A stretch of DNA of 64,000 bases from positions 1 through 64,000 of the forward strand of contig MCFL01000015.1 of assembly GCA_002102555.1 (NCBI GenBank), in the 5' to 3' direction. This document shows, in pieces, positions 10,631-23,181 of the stretch. The translations under genes and the position numbers were made by a program. Position 1 is the first letter of the stretch, and each line of letters begins with the position of its first letter. The notes beneath the pieces were generated by a model, which was not told the DNA's origin, searched no databases, and was given only the letters and a program-made list of their open reading frames with translations. This DNA comes from Catenaria anguillulae PL171. Its lineage: Eukaryota; Blastocladiomycota; Blastocladiomycetes; Blastocladiales; Catenariaceae.

Positions 10631-11150
10631 TGAGGCGTTGCCAAGGTCCCAGGCGTACACGTTTACGTGATGGCGGGACAGGATTGGAGCCAAGGGCGCG
10701 AAATCTGTCCGGATTTGGCGGCAACTCGATCGACGCTGAACAAATGGAAAGCAAGCAGCCTGTTGTCGTCCGCGGCGCATCGCCCTTTGTCACCCTCACA
10801 TCACACACACGCCACGAGCGTGCTGACAGATGCCCTCGCGAGCCGAGGCCCATCTGATTTCATTGCCCAGCATAAATACTGAATCGGACCCCGCAGCCTA
10901 ACTTCTCTTTCTATATTGTTACACTCATCCCACGCGCTTGACTGCTCTGCATACAGCCTCTTGTTCTCCGTTTTCGTCACGCTTCTCAACGACGACAACA
11001 ACCGCAACTGCTAACACGGCCCGTGCCTCATCGCCTTCTCGCACCTCCAACATCAACAACAAACGCTCGATTCGCGCCCGCTCCTTTGCAACTTCGGCTC
11101 TTCTCGCTGTCCCCGCCTCCGCCACTTCGTCCCCCACACAACACTCGCAA

Positions 11151-12300
11151 ATGACTCAAGAAACCATGCCCAAGGTCAACAAGGTTGTCATCATCGGCTC
11201 GGGTCCCGCCGCGCACACTGCCGTACGCTTACTTCCTGCTTTGCTATTGGTGTTCCGATCTTGTGTCACACATCACACATTGCTTGACGGGCACTCACCT
11301 CACGTCACCCAATGTTGCCCGATTCCATCATTTTACATGTCCCTTTCAACAGGCCATCTATGCCGGCCGTGCCAACCTCAACCCCATCATGTACGAAGGC
11401 TTCATGGCCGGCGGTATCGCGGCCGGTGGTCAGCTCACAACCACGACCGAGGTTGAAAACTTCCCCGGATGGCCCACCGGCATCACGGGCTCGGAACTCA
11501 TGGACCGCATGCGCCAGCAATCCGAGCATTGCGGCACCACCATTGTCACGGAAACCATTTCCAAGGTGGACCTTTCGTCGCGGCCCTTCAAGCTGTGGCC
11601 CGAGGGCGAGGAGGACAAGGAGCCCGTGTTGACCGAGACACTCATCATTGCCACGGGCGCCACGGCCAAGCGGCTGCACTTGGAGGGCGAGGACAAGTAC
11701 TGGAACGCCGGCATGTCTGCATGTGCCGTGTGCGATGGACCCGCACCCATCTTCCGCAACAAGCCCCTGGCCGTGCTCGGCGGCGGTGACTCGGCGTGCG
11801 AGGAGGCCACCTACTTGACAAAGTATGCGTCCAAGGTATACTTGATTGTACGCCGCGACAAGCTCAGGGCGTCCAAGGTGATGGCGCACCGTGCCATGAC
11901 CAACCCCAAGATTGAGATTCTGTGGAACTCTGTGCCCGTCAAGGCCAACGGCGACGGCCGGTTGTTGACGAGCATGACGCTCGAGTCGACGGCTGCAGAG
12001 ACAAAGGGCGAGAAGCGCGACTTGCCAGTCAATGGCTTCTTCTACGCCATTGGCCATCAGCCCAACACGTCCTTGCTCGCAAACGCCGATGGCAAGGGCT
12101 CGCAGGTGGCCACGGACGAGGATGGCTACATTGTGCATGCCGAGCCCGGATCTACCATGACCACGGTCCCCGGTGTGTTTGCTTGCGGTGACGTTGCCGA
12201 CAAGAAGTACCGCCAGGCCATCACCGCTGCCGGCAGTGGCTGTGCCGCGGCCTTGGATGCCGAGCGGTACCTTGAGGCGCTCGAGGCTGAGTCTCACTAA
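11151..12300 (+). CDS. TRR1: Thioredoxin reductase (NADPH)
   Basis: This FAD flavoprotein moves electrons from NADPH to thioredoxin. Exon 1 ends at 11222 and exon 2 begins at 11353 (131-nt intron, GTACGC donor, CAACAG acceptor), giving 339 residues from the ATG at 11151, the usual length of low-molecular-weight fungal enzymes. Seen motifs are the FAD Rossmann motif [15 protein letters not shown] split by the intron, the redox-active CAVC within MSACAVCDG, the NADPH motif [13 protein letters not shown], and the second FAD motif [16 protein letters not shown]. The frame is open upstream to 10902 without an ATG, and its sequence (RARSFATSALLAVPASA) looks like a mitochondrial presequence. Non-AUG initiation or an upstream leader exon could therefore add a mitochondrial form. 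Confidence 0.95.
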
Positions 12301-12715
12301 GTGTGCAAGTGTTCTGAGTAGTGATGCCAGTTGGTGGTTGCTTTGCTTTGCTTTGCTTTGCTTGTGTGTGTGTGTTTATCATACTATTTCACTTGTTTGT
12401 TTCGAGATTAGCGTTTGCTCTGTCATTGTCTCCCCTGTGCACATTCTTCATCAATAGGAATAGTTCCTCTGATGTTCACAGCGATAAACTGGTTGCCATT
12501 GATGTGGTCAGTGTGGTCAATGTGATGAGTCTTGGAGGTGAGTCGTGGACCCCTGGGCCGGCGCCAGATCGACGGCCTGCTGACTGGATTGGCCGATTGT
12601 TGTGACGAGAGGTCACTTAGCATTGGAGTCAGTCGTGTCAACGTAAACTTCTTCTTTTCTCGTCATCATCCATGAAGCATCACCGTCAGCGTCAGTGTTA
12701 GCCGCCGCTATATCA
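12301..12715. other. Intergenic region with short (CTTTG)n repeat
   Basis: The stretch holds the 3' end of the thioredoxin reductase gene and the promoter of the histidyl-tRNA synthetase gene. Four or so CTTTG units (about 12341-12362) followed by a TG run are the only repeat. No gene is seen. Confidence 0.5.
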
Positions 12716-14658
12716 ATGCTGAGTTCCGCTCGCCGTCTTGTCTCCCGAACCGCCACCTTCAAGCCCATCGTCGTCACCCCGTTGCCATTGCCGACACTTG
12801 CACTCGCCAACCAACTGCGATTCCGCTCTCAATCAGTGCTCACCATGTCTGCCATCAACGAAATCCAAACCGCCACCGCCGTGCCCGCCGCTGACGTCGC
12901 CGCTGCCGCCGGCGCACCCGCCCCGGACGTCAAGCGTCGCGCCAAGAAGGAAAAGGTCGCCGAGGAAAAGAAGTTCAACCTCAAGACCCCAAAGGTCAGT
13001 GCTGAATTTCAGTCATGCCGGCAGTCTCTTCCCCCAACCTAACCGCTGCCCCGGTCACTTCATTCCCTGTGTTTAGGGCACCACCGACTTCATGCCCTCC
13101 GAAATGGCTCTGCGTGAGCAAATTTTCTCCACCATCACCTCCATCTTCAAGCAGCACGGCGGCGTGACCATCGACACGCCCGTGTTTGAGCTCAAGGAGA
13201 TTCTGTCGGGCAAGTACGGCGAAGACTCCAAGCTCATCTACGACCTGCAAGACCAAGGTGGCGAGCTGTGCTCGCTGCGCTACGACCTGACTGTCCCCTT
13301 TGCGCGCTTCCTTGCCATGAACGGCAACCAGTTCCCGGCCATCAAGCGCTACCACATTGCCAAGGTGTACCGGCGCGACCAGCCCGCCATGACCAAGGGC
13401 CGTCGTCGCGAGTTTTTCCAGTGTGATTTCGATATTGCCGGCGCTTACGACCCCATGATCCCCGATGCCGAGATTTTGACCATTTTGACGCGCATCCTGA
13501 CCGAGCTCGATGTCGGAAGGTTCCAGATCAAGTTGAACCACAGGGGCATTTTGGATGGCATCTTTTCCGTGTGCGGCGTGCCCACCGACTTGTTGCGGCC
13601 CATCTCGAGTGCCGTTGACAAGATGGACAAGATGCCGTGGGCCGAGGTCAAGAAAGAGATGTTGGAGAAGGGCATTACAGACGAGGTTGCCGAGGCCATT
13701 GGCGTGTACGTCAAGCAAAAGGGGTCCAAGGAGTTGGTGCAGGCCTTGTTGCAGGACGAAAAGCTGAGCGGCAATGCACAGGCAAAGGCTGCATTGGACG
13801 AGCTGGCCTTGTTGTTTGAGTATCTCGATGTGTTTGAGGTCACGGACAAGGTACCGCTTCTTTCCTTTCCACCTTGTCCATGTGGTTGAACGTGATCTGT
13901 GCTGACCTTTTCCGTCTTCGGTAGATTTCATTTGACCTGTCCCTCGCTCGCGGTCTCGACTACTACACGGGCGTCATTTTCGAGGCCATTTTGCTCGACG
14001 AACTCACAACGGCCCAGATCCAAGGTACCGCTCGTGCATTTTTGGCCTCTCTGGCATCATGCCACTCACATCGCGTTTTTTTGTTCCCCCAACTGACACA
14101 GCCTTGAAGAAGGACAAGAAGTCTTCATCAAAGGCCAAGGACGACCAAGACGCCGACAACGACGAAAATGTGGGTATTGGCTCGATTGCCGCGGGCGGCC
14201 GGTACGACGAGCTCGTGGGCATGTTTGCCGGCACGTCCAAGAAGGGTGTGTCCAAGAAGATCCCTTGCGTGGGCCTGTCGGTGGGCGTCGAACGCGTGTT
14301 TTCCGTGTTGGCCAAGAAGCAAGCACGCGAAACCAAGGCTTCGGCAACCCAAGTGCTCGTCATGTCTGTGGGCGACGGGTTGCTTGCCGAGCGCATGCAG
14401 GTCGCTAAGGAACTGTGGCGCGCGGGCATTGCGGCCGAGTTCATGTACAAAAAGAAGCCCAAGCCTCAGCAGCAGTTTACCATGTGCGACAAGGAGCAGA
14501 TTCCGTATGCGGTGATTTTGGGTCCCGATGAGTTGGCCGAGGGAAAGGTCCGGATCAAGGACATGAGGCAAAAGGTTGAGGGTGATGCCGCTGCTGGAGT
14601 GGTGGTCTTGAGGGACGACATGGTCGCCCAAGTGCAAGAGCGTCTTGCTCAATTGTAA
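12716..14658 (+). CDS. HTS1: Histidyl-tRNA synthetase, probably both cytosolic and mitochondrial
   Basis: The enzyme charges tRNA-His. The model joins 12716-12994, 13077-13850, 13925-14024 and 14102-14658 and gives an intact 569-residue frame. Class II features are present: the [10 protein letters not shown] start of the catalytic core, motif 2 (VYRRDQP through [14 protein letters not shown]), the histidine motif [10 protein letters not shown], and motif 3 ([11 protein letters not shown]), followed by the anticodon-binding domain. The first ATG (12716, weak context) adds 43 Arg/Ser-rich residues like a mitochondrial presequence. The second, at 12845 in a strong CACCATGTC context, starts the cytosolic-type protein MSAINE. 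One gene serving both compartments by alternative starts is known for yeast HTS1. A Lys/Asp-rich insertion follows the fourth exon junction. Confidence 0.95.
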
Positions 14659-15202
14659 GTGTGAAACGAGATTGCCAACCTTGTCAGTGTGCTTGTTTGT
14701 AATGTATCCTAAGATAGTCTCGCATCGCTTCCATTTCGTGTGATGGTTCGTTCCTGTCTTGTGCTGGCTGTTCGCACGCGTGTCATCCTCGCGACCTGCG
14801 AACAAGACATGTCCGCATAGATGGCGACCTGCGGCTTGTTTACAACGAAATTGAAAGGATATTTCCACACTCTCTTGCTTATTGCCACGACTATCAATAT
14901 GAATTCTCCTTGATACTTCATGTCCTCAATCACGCTAGCAAACTCGCATTAGATTCAAGATTTTTTCACCAAAAAAGTGAATGCATTCTCACACGTCGGA
15001 ACAAGCAAAGGTTCAAACTGCTCGCCCCAGCCCCCTGTGAGAATTGGCTGTCGCGACCTTCCACGACATCTCGCTGCAGATAGATCCGGTCGGCTCCACT
15101 TGTGCCCTTCAAGTTGTCTTCTGGCCTCGCCTTCACATTGCCTCTCACCAGTGCTTCAGTGTCGCGAAGGAACGTTCACGTCCGCTTTGAATCCGCTCAG
15201 AA
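14659..15202. other. Intergenic region
   Basis: The stretch separates the HisRS stop from the bZIP gene start. I see no gene, repeat or recognisable site. Confidence 0.4.
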
Positions 15203-16973
15203 ATGGCCCAGGGTCAACATACGATAGCGTCTGCCATGGCGCTTCACGGTGGGCAACCCAATCTCGTCGGACCTACCATTGTAAGCCCAGCCGCCTTTCG
15301 TTGCAGCAATCCTTCACTTCCAATCGGAACACTGGGGCCAATGACGTGTCCTGTTGGGCTGCCTAGTCTTTCCCACATGTTCCCAGGCGGAAGCCAGGCG
15401 AATGGATTTCACAGATCCGATTCTGCGGCAGGCTCTATATCCGGGTTTGCTCCCGCCAACGAGAGGAGCAACCGGATAGGCGAAGCGGCCCGCTGGTCAC
15501 CTGGCTACCTTTCCGCGGTTCCGCAGACGTCTATCCTGACCGTAGATGGCTCCTTCTTCAATATTGGACCTCCGCCACCAAGCACATCGGGCTGTCACGA
15601 TTTCGGTGCACCGTTGGCCTTGCCATTTGGGTATCCCCGCCTCACTTCCTCGATCGGTTCCATGACAGCCATCCCATACACATTGGGTTCAGGACTTGTG
15701 GGTCCGGTGTTTCCAAGCCAGACGCGCTTTCCTTCCGTGGCTGAACTATCTGGCAATCCGTTCTTGTACACTCAGCCGATGGGCCTGGGCGCCGCGTCAC
15801 AAACACCCATGTCAAATGCAAGCCTTGGTAACGGATTTGCTGCTCAGGAACCCGGTTTGCCACACTCGCAATCGTCTCAAGCACAAAGCGTCAATCCCTT
15901 TTCCGCAACTTCTTTCTTGCAAACGTCATCGACCACAACCGTTCAGGGCTCTCTATTGGCCAACGAAGTCGCTCCATCGCTCACCGTTACAGCCCAGAAT
16001 TGGCTCAGTCGCCCATCTGATCCGCTCACACAACTGGAGCAAACCGCACCGCCGGCACAGCAAACGCAAGATGTCGTCATGGCCGAGGCTTCTCAAGACC
16101 AAGGGCCTGCGGATTCGGATTCGCGGACAGGCAGTCGAGTTTCAAAGCGGTCGGCAAGCAAAGTGACAGGAGACGTGGACTCGGACGAAGAGGCAGAAAG
16201 TGGGACGGTGAGATGTGCGTGCTTCCAGGCTGCATCCATCGGTTTCTCGCTTATTTTTCTACTAACAATTTTCCTTTTAGCCCCATTGTTTCCATACGAC
16301 TCGGTGGATGAGGCGTTGGCGGTTGAATACCCGCACTTTCATACCATTACCGACATGAGGGAACGACGGCTGATTCGTGTACGCTTGCAACTGGACTGAC
16401 GCTCATGATCCCCTTCTCAAGAATGATCGAATCACTCACTCGAGTGCATTGAGTTCGCAGAACCGAATTGCCGCTAAAGCCTGTCGTGCGCGGAAAAAGG
16501 AAATTGTCGACGAGTTGGCAAGAAAACTCGACGAAGAACGAACCACTGCGGCCCAGCTTCGTGCGCGATGCAGCAATTTGGAAAGAGAAAACAACCGGCT
16601 GGCGCTGGAGCTCGGTCGCATCAAGGATATGTGGCACCCTGTGCAAGCCAAGGAGCTGTCCTGGGGCAAAGCAGCAAGGCCGGAAACACCCAAGGCCATG
16701 GTTTTGGATAGAGGACAATTGGAACTACCGGGCCGTCCGCTGGTTACGTTCACAACCACCATTCCAGGCGTGACCAAGTCGACGTATGCTTCAAGGGTAG
16801 GAGCTGAGGATCAAGTGCTACCCAAGGAGCCAACCGACTCGGGCTCGTCGAGCCAAGATGGCTTGGATTTGCTCTTGTTTGCGGCTCAGCATGTGGATTA
16901 CTTGGATTTCACGGCGCCACAACCTCCACCGTCCGAGGTTTATCAGCAGAGAGCCTGTGGGTTTCCAGCTTGA
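15203..16973 (+). CDS. bZIP transcription factor
   Basis: The model joins 15203-16214, 16281-16378 and 16422-16973 and gives 553 residues in one frame. The first 330 residues are Ser/Gly/Pro-rich and likely activation or disordered sequence. The bZIP domain in exon 3 has the basic motif QNRIAAKACRARKKE (the N-x7-R signature with AAKxCR as in ATF/CREB and AP-1 types), then a leucine zipper stretch (LARKLDEERTTAAQLRARC, then LERENNRLALELGRIK). The tail ends LDFTAPQPPPSEVYQQ. The second intron is only 43 nt, with donor GTACGC. It should dimerise and bind DNA in the nucleus; targets cannot be inferred. Confidence 0.85.
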
Positions 16974-17992
16974 GAGAGTCAAGAATGAATGGCAGAGATG
17001 ACGCTTTGAGAGAAAAACAGCGTCATAACGATAGCGATTAGGTGTTAGTTGGTAGGCGAGCCATTTCATTCCCTTTAGCAATATAGTATCGTTCATGGCG
17101 TGGGGCAGTTGTTGCTGGTCACCATGTTTTTATGTTCGAAGTGTGTTTACTTCATTGACGAGAAAACACGCGTGTCGTTCTCGAGACCAGGAATGTGGGT
17201 GCGGACAAGGCTCACCGATAGTAAAAGCAGCTGTAAAAGCGGCGAGAGCGAGTTGATTATGGTAGGCACATTTCGTCTCAAGCGATGGATTTCGTGGGAG
17301 ACAGCTTTCCTCCTGTTTGCGACAGTTTTTCCGAGATCGCATGAGGCATGTGAGCAGTCTTCTGGATCCGAAAACTGAATCGAAAACACATTCTTGCACA
17401 GCTCTCAACATAGAATCGAATCAGCTTGCATTCACACTGTGAGCAATCATAGCATCGCATCTCCTCCCTACTGACTGTTGTTTGTGAAAGTCGACTCGCC
17501 CTTTTTTCTCCTCTTGCAAAATCTTCGAGTTCGTCGTGGCTCTTGACCCCCGAAGTGGACCCCCTTGATACCTCCATGGAACAAGCCATCCGCAGCTAAG
17601 GACTCAGCAATTCTGCAAAACCCGTTCCATCGCACCATCTACCGACCCACGAGACCGATTCCCAGCCGTACCAAAGCACAACAGTCGCCAGGCTCTCTCA
17701 ACCGCTGCTACCAGCCATTGTGACGCCATACACTCGAGATACCCCCCACCCCCTCCCTAACGCCTGCAGACACCTAGCACGTGCAAGAAAAATCGTTGCA
17801 ACTACCTAAAAGCTGTTGTCTCAAACCTCGCTGCTCACCGATCCGACCCGTCATTCAACACCTCACATTTGCCGTGACGACAGACGCATCACTGTTGTAT
17901 CGATCGCGCGAACAAAAGCCTTCCCACGGCAACCAACTTCATCCACCGTGTGCAGTTTCTCCCGACACACATAATCTTTCGTCCATTCAACC
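16974..17992. other. Intergenic region of about 1 kb
   Basis: It lies between the bZIP stop and the flagellar gene start. Short open frames on both strands show no coding character. No RNA gene was recognised. Confidence 0.45.
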
Positions 17993-20517
17993 ATGAGCTC
18001 GACAAATGTCCCCACTGGTTCGGTGCCAGGCCTCAGCAGTCCATCCTCCAAACTGTCTCCCGTGAATCAAACCAAATCGATCCGCTCGCTCCCCGTCCCC
18101 GGTTACTACACTGGCGTCCCTCTCCACCTGCTGCAGGCCGCTCAACTACAGCAGCAGCAGCAACGCGCGCAAGCCGGTTCCCCGCTTCGCAAAAATGGGC
18201 TCGATCCGCTCCACGCAGCCGCGGGCACCACCAATGGTCTGCGCACGGGGTCGCCCAATCCATACTTGCCTTCGAATCTCGTCAAGGGTGGCGCACCCGC
18301 GGGCCTGATTTCCGGAAACGGAGGCAATGCATCGAATGCATCAAACAACATGCCGTTTTCCGAGTTTGTCCGGCTCAAGCAGGCGATTGACGAGGCGAAG
18401 AACGCACCTGCGGCGGCCATGTTGACTGACAATTATCAAAAGCACATGGACCTCATCAAAGAGAAGGAAAAGTTGCACGAGCAATCGGTGGCCATGGTAG
18501 CAAAGTGGAATAACACAATCGCAGGTCAGCGCAAGGTTCGATTGGCAGCTCAGGCCGAAAAGGCAAAGGCGGCAGAGGTACGGCCCGTGACTGTGTCGAG
18601 CGCGGCCAAGTTGTTTCCCCCTTGCTCACTTGTGAAACGATTCATCCATGCCGTCCATTCTTTAGGAAGCTCGTCAACAAATGGATCGGGACTGGGCCGC
18701 CGTCAAGGCTGCCGAGCGTCAAGCCATGGTGGACCGAGCAAAGAAGATGCAATATCTGGAAGATGCCCGCGTGCGCCAGCTCAACTCGCAAGCACTCATT
18801 ACGCAAGTTCTCAAGGTAAATGATCTCTTGCGTTCACTCTCTTCCGTTTCCGCCTCGTCAGCGTCCACTTGAGACACGCGTCCCAAAAATCATACATTTC
18901 GCTTGACACTCCCACACATGTTGTTTGGGTTCGTACCGTACTGATACAAACTGGCATTGCTCCGACGCCCCACCCGTTTCCCCCCTGCAACAGGAACGCA
19001 AAGCGCAACTCGACTACAAGCGCATCGAAAAGCAGCTGGACGAGGAGCGCACGCACGAAGAGCTTGCGCTCGAACTCGCGCGCTTGGCGGCCGCCGATGC
19101 CGAAGCCGCCGAAATGCAGCGCCGCGTCAAGGAAATGATGCTTGAGACTGCTTCTGCCAACCGCAACATGTCCGAGGCGCGTAGGGCGGAGCAAGCAAAC
19201 GAGCGCCAGGAGCTGCGCGAGTGGTTTGCCAAGGCAAGCGAGCGAGCGGCCGAGGAATTACGCGAGTTGGAGGCGCAAAAGGCGGCGAAAAAGCTTGAGC
19301 AGATGAAGGAGACGGTCGCTGTTCTGGATTGGGCGGTTGCAGACAAGCAGTGCAGGGAGCAGCAGGCAGTCAAGGAGGATTTAGAGCTCGAGCATATCAA
19401 CATGGAGATCAACTTTATCAAGGAGTCGATTGCTAGGAAGAGAAAAGAGACCGAGGCCGCCATGATTCGGTATGTTTCTGCGTTGGTTCTTCACTTGCCT
19501 CGTCTCACATGTCCCCTGACGCGCGTCCAATGTCAACGGCACCCCCCCCCCCCCCCCTTACATTGTCCGCAGTGCCCGCATTGCCCGCAACGAATACGTC
19601 GCGTCGCTCCAAGTTCCCATTCAGGAAGCCTTCCAAAAGGAACGCGACGAGTTCTTGACCAAGCTCGAGCATGCACATGAGGGTGAGCAGGAGGCAAAGC
19701 TCAAGGCTGAAGCTGAAAAGCGCCGGCTCGAGACTCAGGCATGCGTCGAGGCAATGCGAAAGAGCATCATGGAGCGCGAGCAGCAAAAGGTGTTTGAAAA
19801 ACTCGAGGCTCTGGACGTGCGCAAGCACAACGAGGAGGTTGCACGAAATGCTTTGCAAAGCGCAGGGATGCGCAAGGAGAGGCAAAAGAAGATGCAGAAG
19901 ATGTTTGGCGACAGCTACCGGAAGGAAATGGTACGGGAAACTTTCACGGTTGATTGCATTGATTTCATGTGCTGACTGTCATGTTGCCTATGTAAAACAG
20001 TCGGACCACAATTTGCGTGCCATAGTCGACAAGCAATTGCGCAAAAAGGAGTACTTGCAGGCCATGGATTCCGAGCTTCAACGTGACTTGGGTATGCGGT
20101 TTCTCTAAGCCAGTATTTGTCGCTCTTTGATCCATTGCGGACTCACCAATGCCATAAACCATGCCAGAATTCCATCAATATGCCAACAAACTCATTGCGG
20201 AACTGAAAACCATCAACAACGACCCGACGCCTGTGGTCAAGAAACTCGAGGAGATTGAGGAAACGGCACGCGCAAGGCAACGGTATGCCAACATGGATGG
20301 CAGCGGCGTCGACACGTTTGACCGCCTTGGGTTTGAGCCAACAAAACGTGGGAGTGGAAGTGGGGTCACTTGTCGCCATTGTAGACTCGGAATGCGGATC
20401 TGGATTTATGGTCGTTGCACATCTGTCTGTTCACTTAGTTTACTGTTTTCTGCTTCCATCCTGGTCATGTGTGTTGGTATCATCTTTTCGTTTTCCGCTT
20501 GCTCACTAAATCGGTAG
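17993..20517 (+). CDS. CFAP210/CCDC173-like flagellar coiled-coil protein (TPH family)
   Basis: Six exons (17993-18577, 18666-18815, 18994-19469, 19573-19930, 20001-20091, 20168-20517) join into a single frame of about 669 residues. After a disordered N-terminus the protein is almost continuous charged helix of the trichohyalin/plectin-homology type. The segment RAKKMQYLEDARVRQLNSQA leading into LKERKAQLDYKR resembles CFAP210/CCDC173, a microtubule inner protein of axonemal doublets. Motile flagella occur only in zoosporic fungi, so this gene helps place the organism. The end of exon 6 (after FDRLGFEPTKRG) turns hydrophobic and may be unspliced sequence, so the true C-terminus may differ. The intron at 19470-19572 contains a C homopolymer of about 15. 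Confidence 0.7.
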
Positions 20518-20761
20518 TCCGTCAACCCCAGTGTCTTGTTGTTTCCTCGTTTCGTTGATTACCTATTTGCCAACCTCCCTGCTAGTCTGCGTACTTTCTC
20601 GCTGTTACGTTGGAACGCCTTCCTGCGCTTTTCTTTCCCTCCCTTGTCCCATTGTGCACAGGTATACAATTCACACATATCCTGGCGTGAATCACATGTG
20701 ATAGCATGGGTGGGTCAAGTATGAAAGAGTCTATCAGAGAATGGTATTAAGATGTGTACAC

Positions 20762-22985
20762 TCAGAAATTCGACTCAAAAGCGCCTGCCACCACCACTAG
20801 TAGCCGTTCCAGGCTGCTGCGCCGGCTGCTGTGCCTGCCTTGCAAACTGCCTCGGCACTGGCGGCACTTGCGTTTCGCCATACCCAGTTCCTCGAAAATA
20901 CCCAGGGCCGGGCCTCCCTCGACCACATCGGGCGGCACGGAGCTCGACCGAGCCAACCTAGGCGGGGCATGCCTGCTACTGCCGCCGCCCGCAGCAGCGC
21001 TGTTGACCGCCAGCGACGCGGCGGCCGCCAAATGCAACGACGCGCTGGATCCGGACCCGGCCGATGCGGACGCACGTGCAAACGGCGAGGCTGTGGGCGA
21101 CCGGAGCAGGTCGCGGTCCGACGGCACGGGCCACCGCGACATGGGTGCGGGAGCAGCTGGCGGGTAGGTGCGCGGGATCGAGGTGTGCGTGGGCGCGTGT
21201 CGGGTGCTGCCGAGGGTTTCTGTGCCGGACGTGGTTGCCGTGCGGTTTGGAGCTTGGCCGCCGAGCAGGTTTCACAGGCGACTCGATGTCTGCGTCGTGG
21301 CCTGCGAGCTGCCTTCGGACGACGAGTGCGAGCCGGCCGAGTCATGCTCGTCGTCGCCTTGATGACCGAGGTCGTGCGGGGCCTTTGCTGACTGTGATAC
21401 ATGCGTGGACGGGGCATGACAGCAGTGTCTGGAGACGTGGCGCCTGCTGCTCCAGCAGGCTCAGCCGGTTTTCTTGTTGGCACACCGGGCAGTGGGACTG
21501 TGATAAACGCGGGATCGACGAGCATGCCTGCAATCTGGTTTTGCACCGCCATGGTGATCAAGTCGGCAATCTTGGGCACGTCGCGCAGCTTTGTCCTTGA
21601 GCCAAGCAAGCTCGAAACGCGGAAATCAAACTTGTATCCGGGCAAGATGGACAGCGTGAGCATGGGCGTGTCGTCTGCAGATGTGTGTGGGTGGAACTCG
21701 ATGGCAAGCGTGGCGCAAAACTGGGTCACTTCGAGCATCAGTGGACTGGAAGGGCGGCGAGTCCAGGTTTCGGCCAATTGAGAACGAGCTGGGTGTCGAG
21801 GCCGAGCTCGAGAAATGCCGGCGGTGGTTCAGGTTCAGAAGTGAGTGAATCTTCACCGAGATTGAGTGCTGGTGACTGCGGGTTGAGCGAGTTCGAGGAC
21901 AAGGTCGGCCGGTCGCCACCGATACCATTGCCTAATGGCGATGGGTTGGCCCCAGATGCGGATGCACTTGGCGGAGTGCCGAATGTTGCGGATGCAAGTG
22001 GAATGGTCCCAGGCCGCGGCGAGCCCGACCGTGAATTGTGCGAGGATGAGATTTTGCGTTGACGCAAGCTACCCGATCGGGAGAGCGAGCCGGTGGATCC
22101 CGATGCCGCTGCGGCTGCGGCTGCAGCTTGCTGCTCGCGCGCTTGCAGCTGGGACATGGCCGATGCACGTTTGGCGACCTGCGACAGGTTTTCAAACTCG
22201 ATGTCGAGCTCGATCCGCCACCGCTCATTCATGGCTGAGGCGGTCGCGGACCCGGCCCTGGGTCCACGCGTATAGGCGGATCTTGAGGATGCCGCGGCAC
22301 TGTCGTTACGGCATGGTCGCAAGCGTGCACGACGAAACAAGGGAAATTGGTCGTGTTGGCCGAGCGAAAGATCCGATACAGAGATGCGGTCGACGAATGC
22401 CGGGAGCGACTTATTGATTGCAGTTTCGAGCAAATCTACTTTGAGCCAGTCCATGAAGCGCTGGTCCGAACGGTACGTGGAGATGACCTCGGCCAGCAAA
22501 AAGTTGAGAAAGGCAAGGGATTCTCCGTCCAGGTAGGATGCTGAGAGTTCGGCGGCCGCGCTAAGAGCGGCGGGCGAGCCGGGTGGCGGTGCGCTTGCTG
22601 CTGATGCCGTGGTCGCTGGGGTGGCACTCGGTGCGGCAGAGACCAAGTCTGCGGCGAGCAGCTGGCGATGGAGCAGGATGAGCGTTGAAAGTGGCAGCGG
22701 CAGTGGCGGGCCACCCTGCCCCGCGTTGGTCCACCGGCGCCACGGCGGCCGCCCCGAACGTGGAGGGTGTGCGCTTGCGGCGGCGGTAGAGCAAGTGCTT
22801 TGAGGGGACGATCCGGTTGGCGAATGGAAGAGCAGCATGCGCGCGGCCACGAGGGCACACCCGACCGTCAGCAGCATGCCCAGCAGCAAGCCCTTGACAA
22901 ACTGCGCCGTGGCCTGCGACGCAATCAGGTGTACCAGGTCGTCGCTCGTATTGCTTGAAGTGCTCGTCATGGTTGCATTGTTCAT
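20762..22985 (-). CDS. MMM1: ERMES subunit MMM1 (ER membrane, SMP domain), frame shifted once
   Basis: MMM1 is the ER-anchored subunit of the ER-mitochondria encounter structure, which passes phospholipids between the two organelles. From the ATG at 22985 a short lumenal stretch precedes the transmembrane helix FVKGLLLGMLLTVGCALVAA, with the FVKGLLLG motif typical of the family. The SMP lipid-transfer domain follows: LAFLNFLLAEVISTYRSD, then DLLETAINKSLPAFVD, and LGLDTQLVLNWPKPGLAALP. At about 21745 the frame must shift by one base to continue (LMLEVTQFCATLAIEF, GYKFDFRVSSLLGSRTKLRD, VPKIADLITMAVQNQIAGML). A low-complexity insertion splits the SMP domain. The C-terminus beyond about 21500 is unclear, with several frames looking partly coding down to 20762. 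Confidence 0.85.
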
Positions 22986-23181
22986 CCTTGATTTGAACTG
23001 TGGCCATGGCCAAGGTCAGCACAACTGCCATGGCCGTGTTCCGCTTCCGCTTCCGGCTGGCCCCGATGATCTCCGAGTGCATCGCCGACTGCGGCGTTGA
23101 CGCGGGCCCGCCGACATGAAGCATATGTCATAAACACATATGCATATACGATGGAATGAGCTGTCAAATGATTACTGAAAA
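22986..23181. promoter_or_regulatory. 196-bp bidirectional promoter between MMM1 and MDM34
   Basis: The two ERMES genes read away from each other from this gap, so one short region must drive both. A palindromic ATATGCATATACGA-like patch lies at about 23139-23153. The arrangement would favour balanced expression of the two partners; that is inference. Confidence 0.6.

Noticed and set aside
20797-21480. Arg-rich continuation as the genuine MMM1 C-terminus
   Set aside because: Composition suggests a wrong frame; the end of MMM1 is left unresolved instead.
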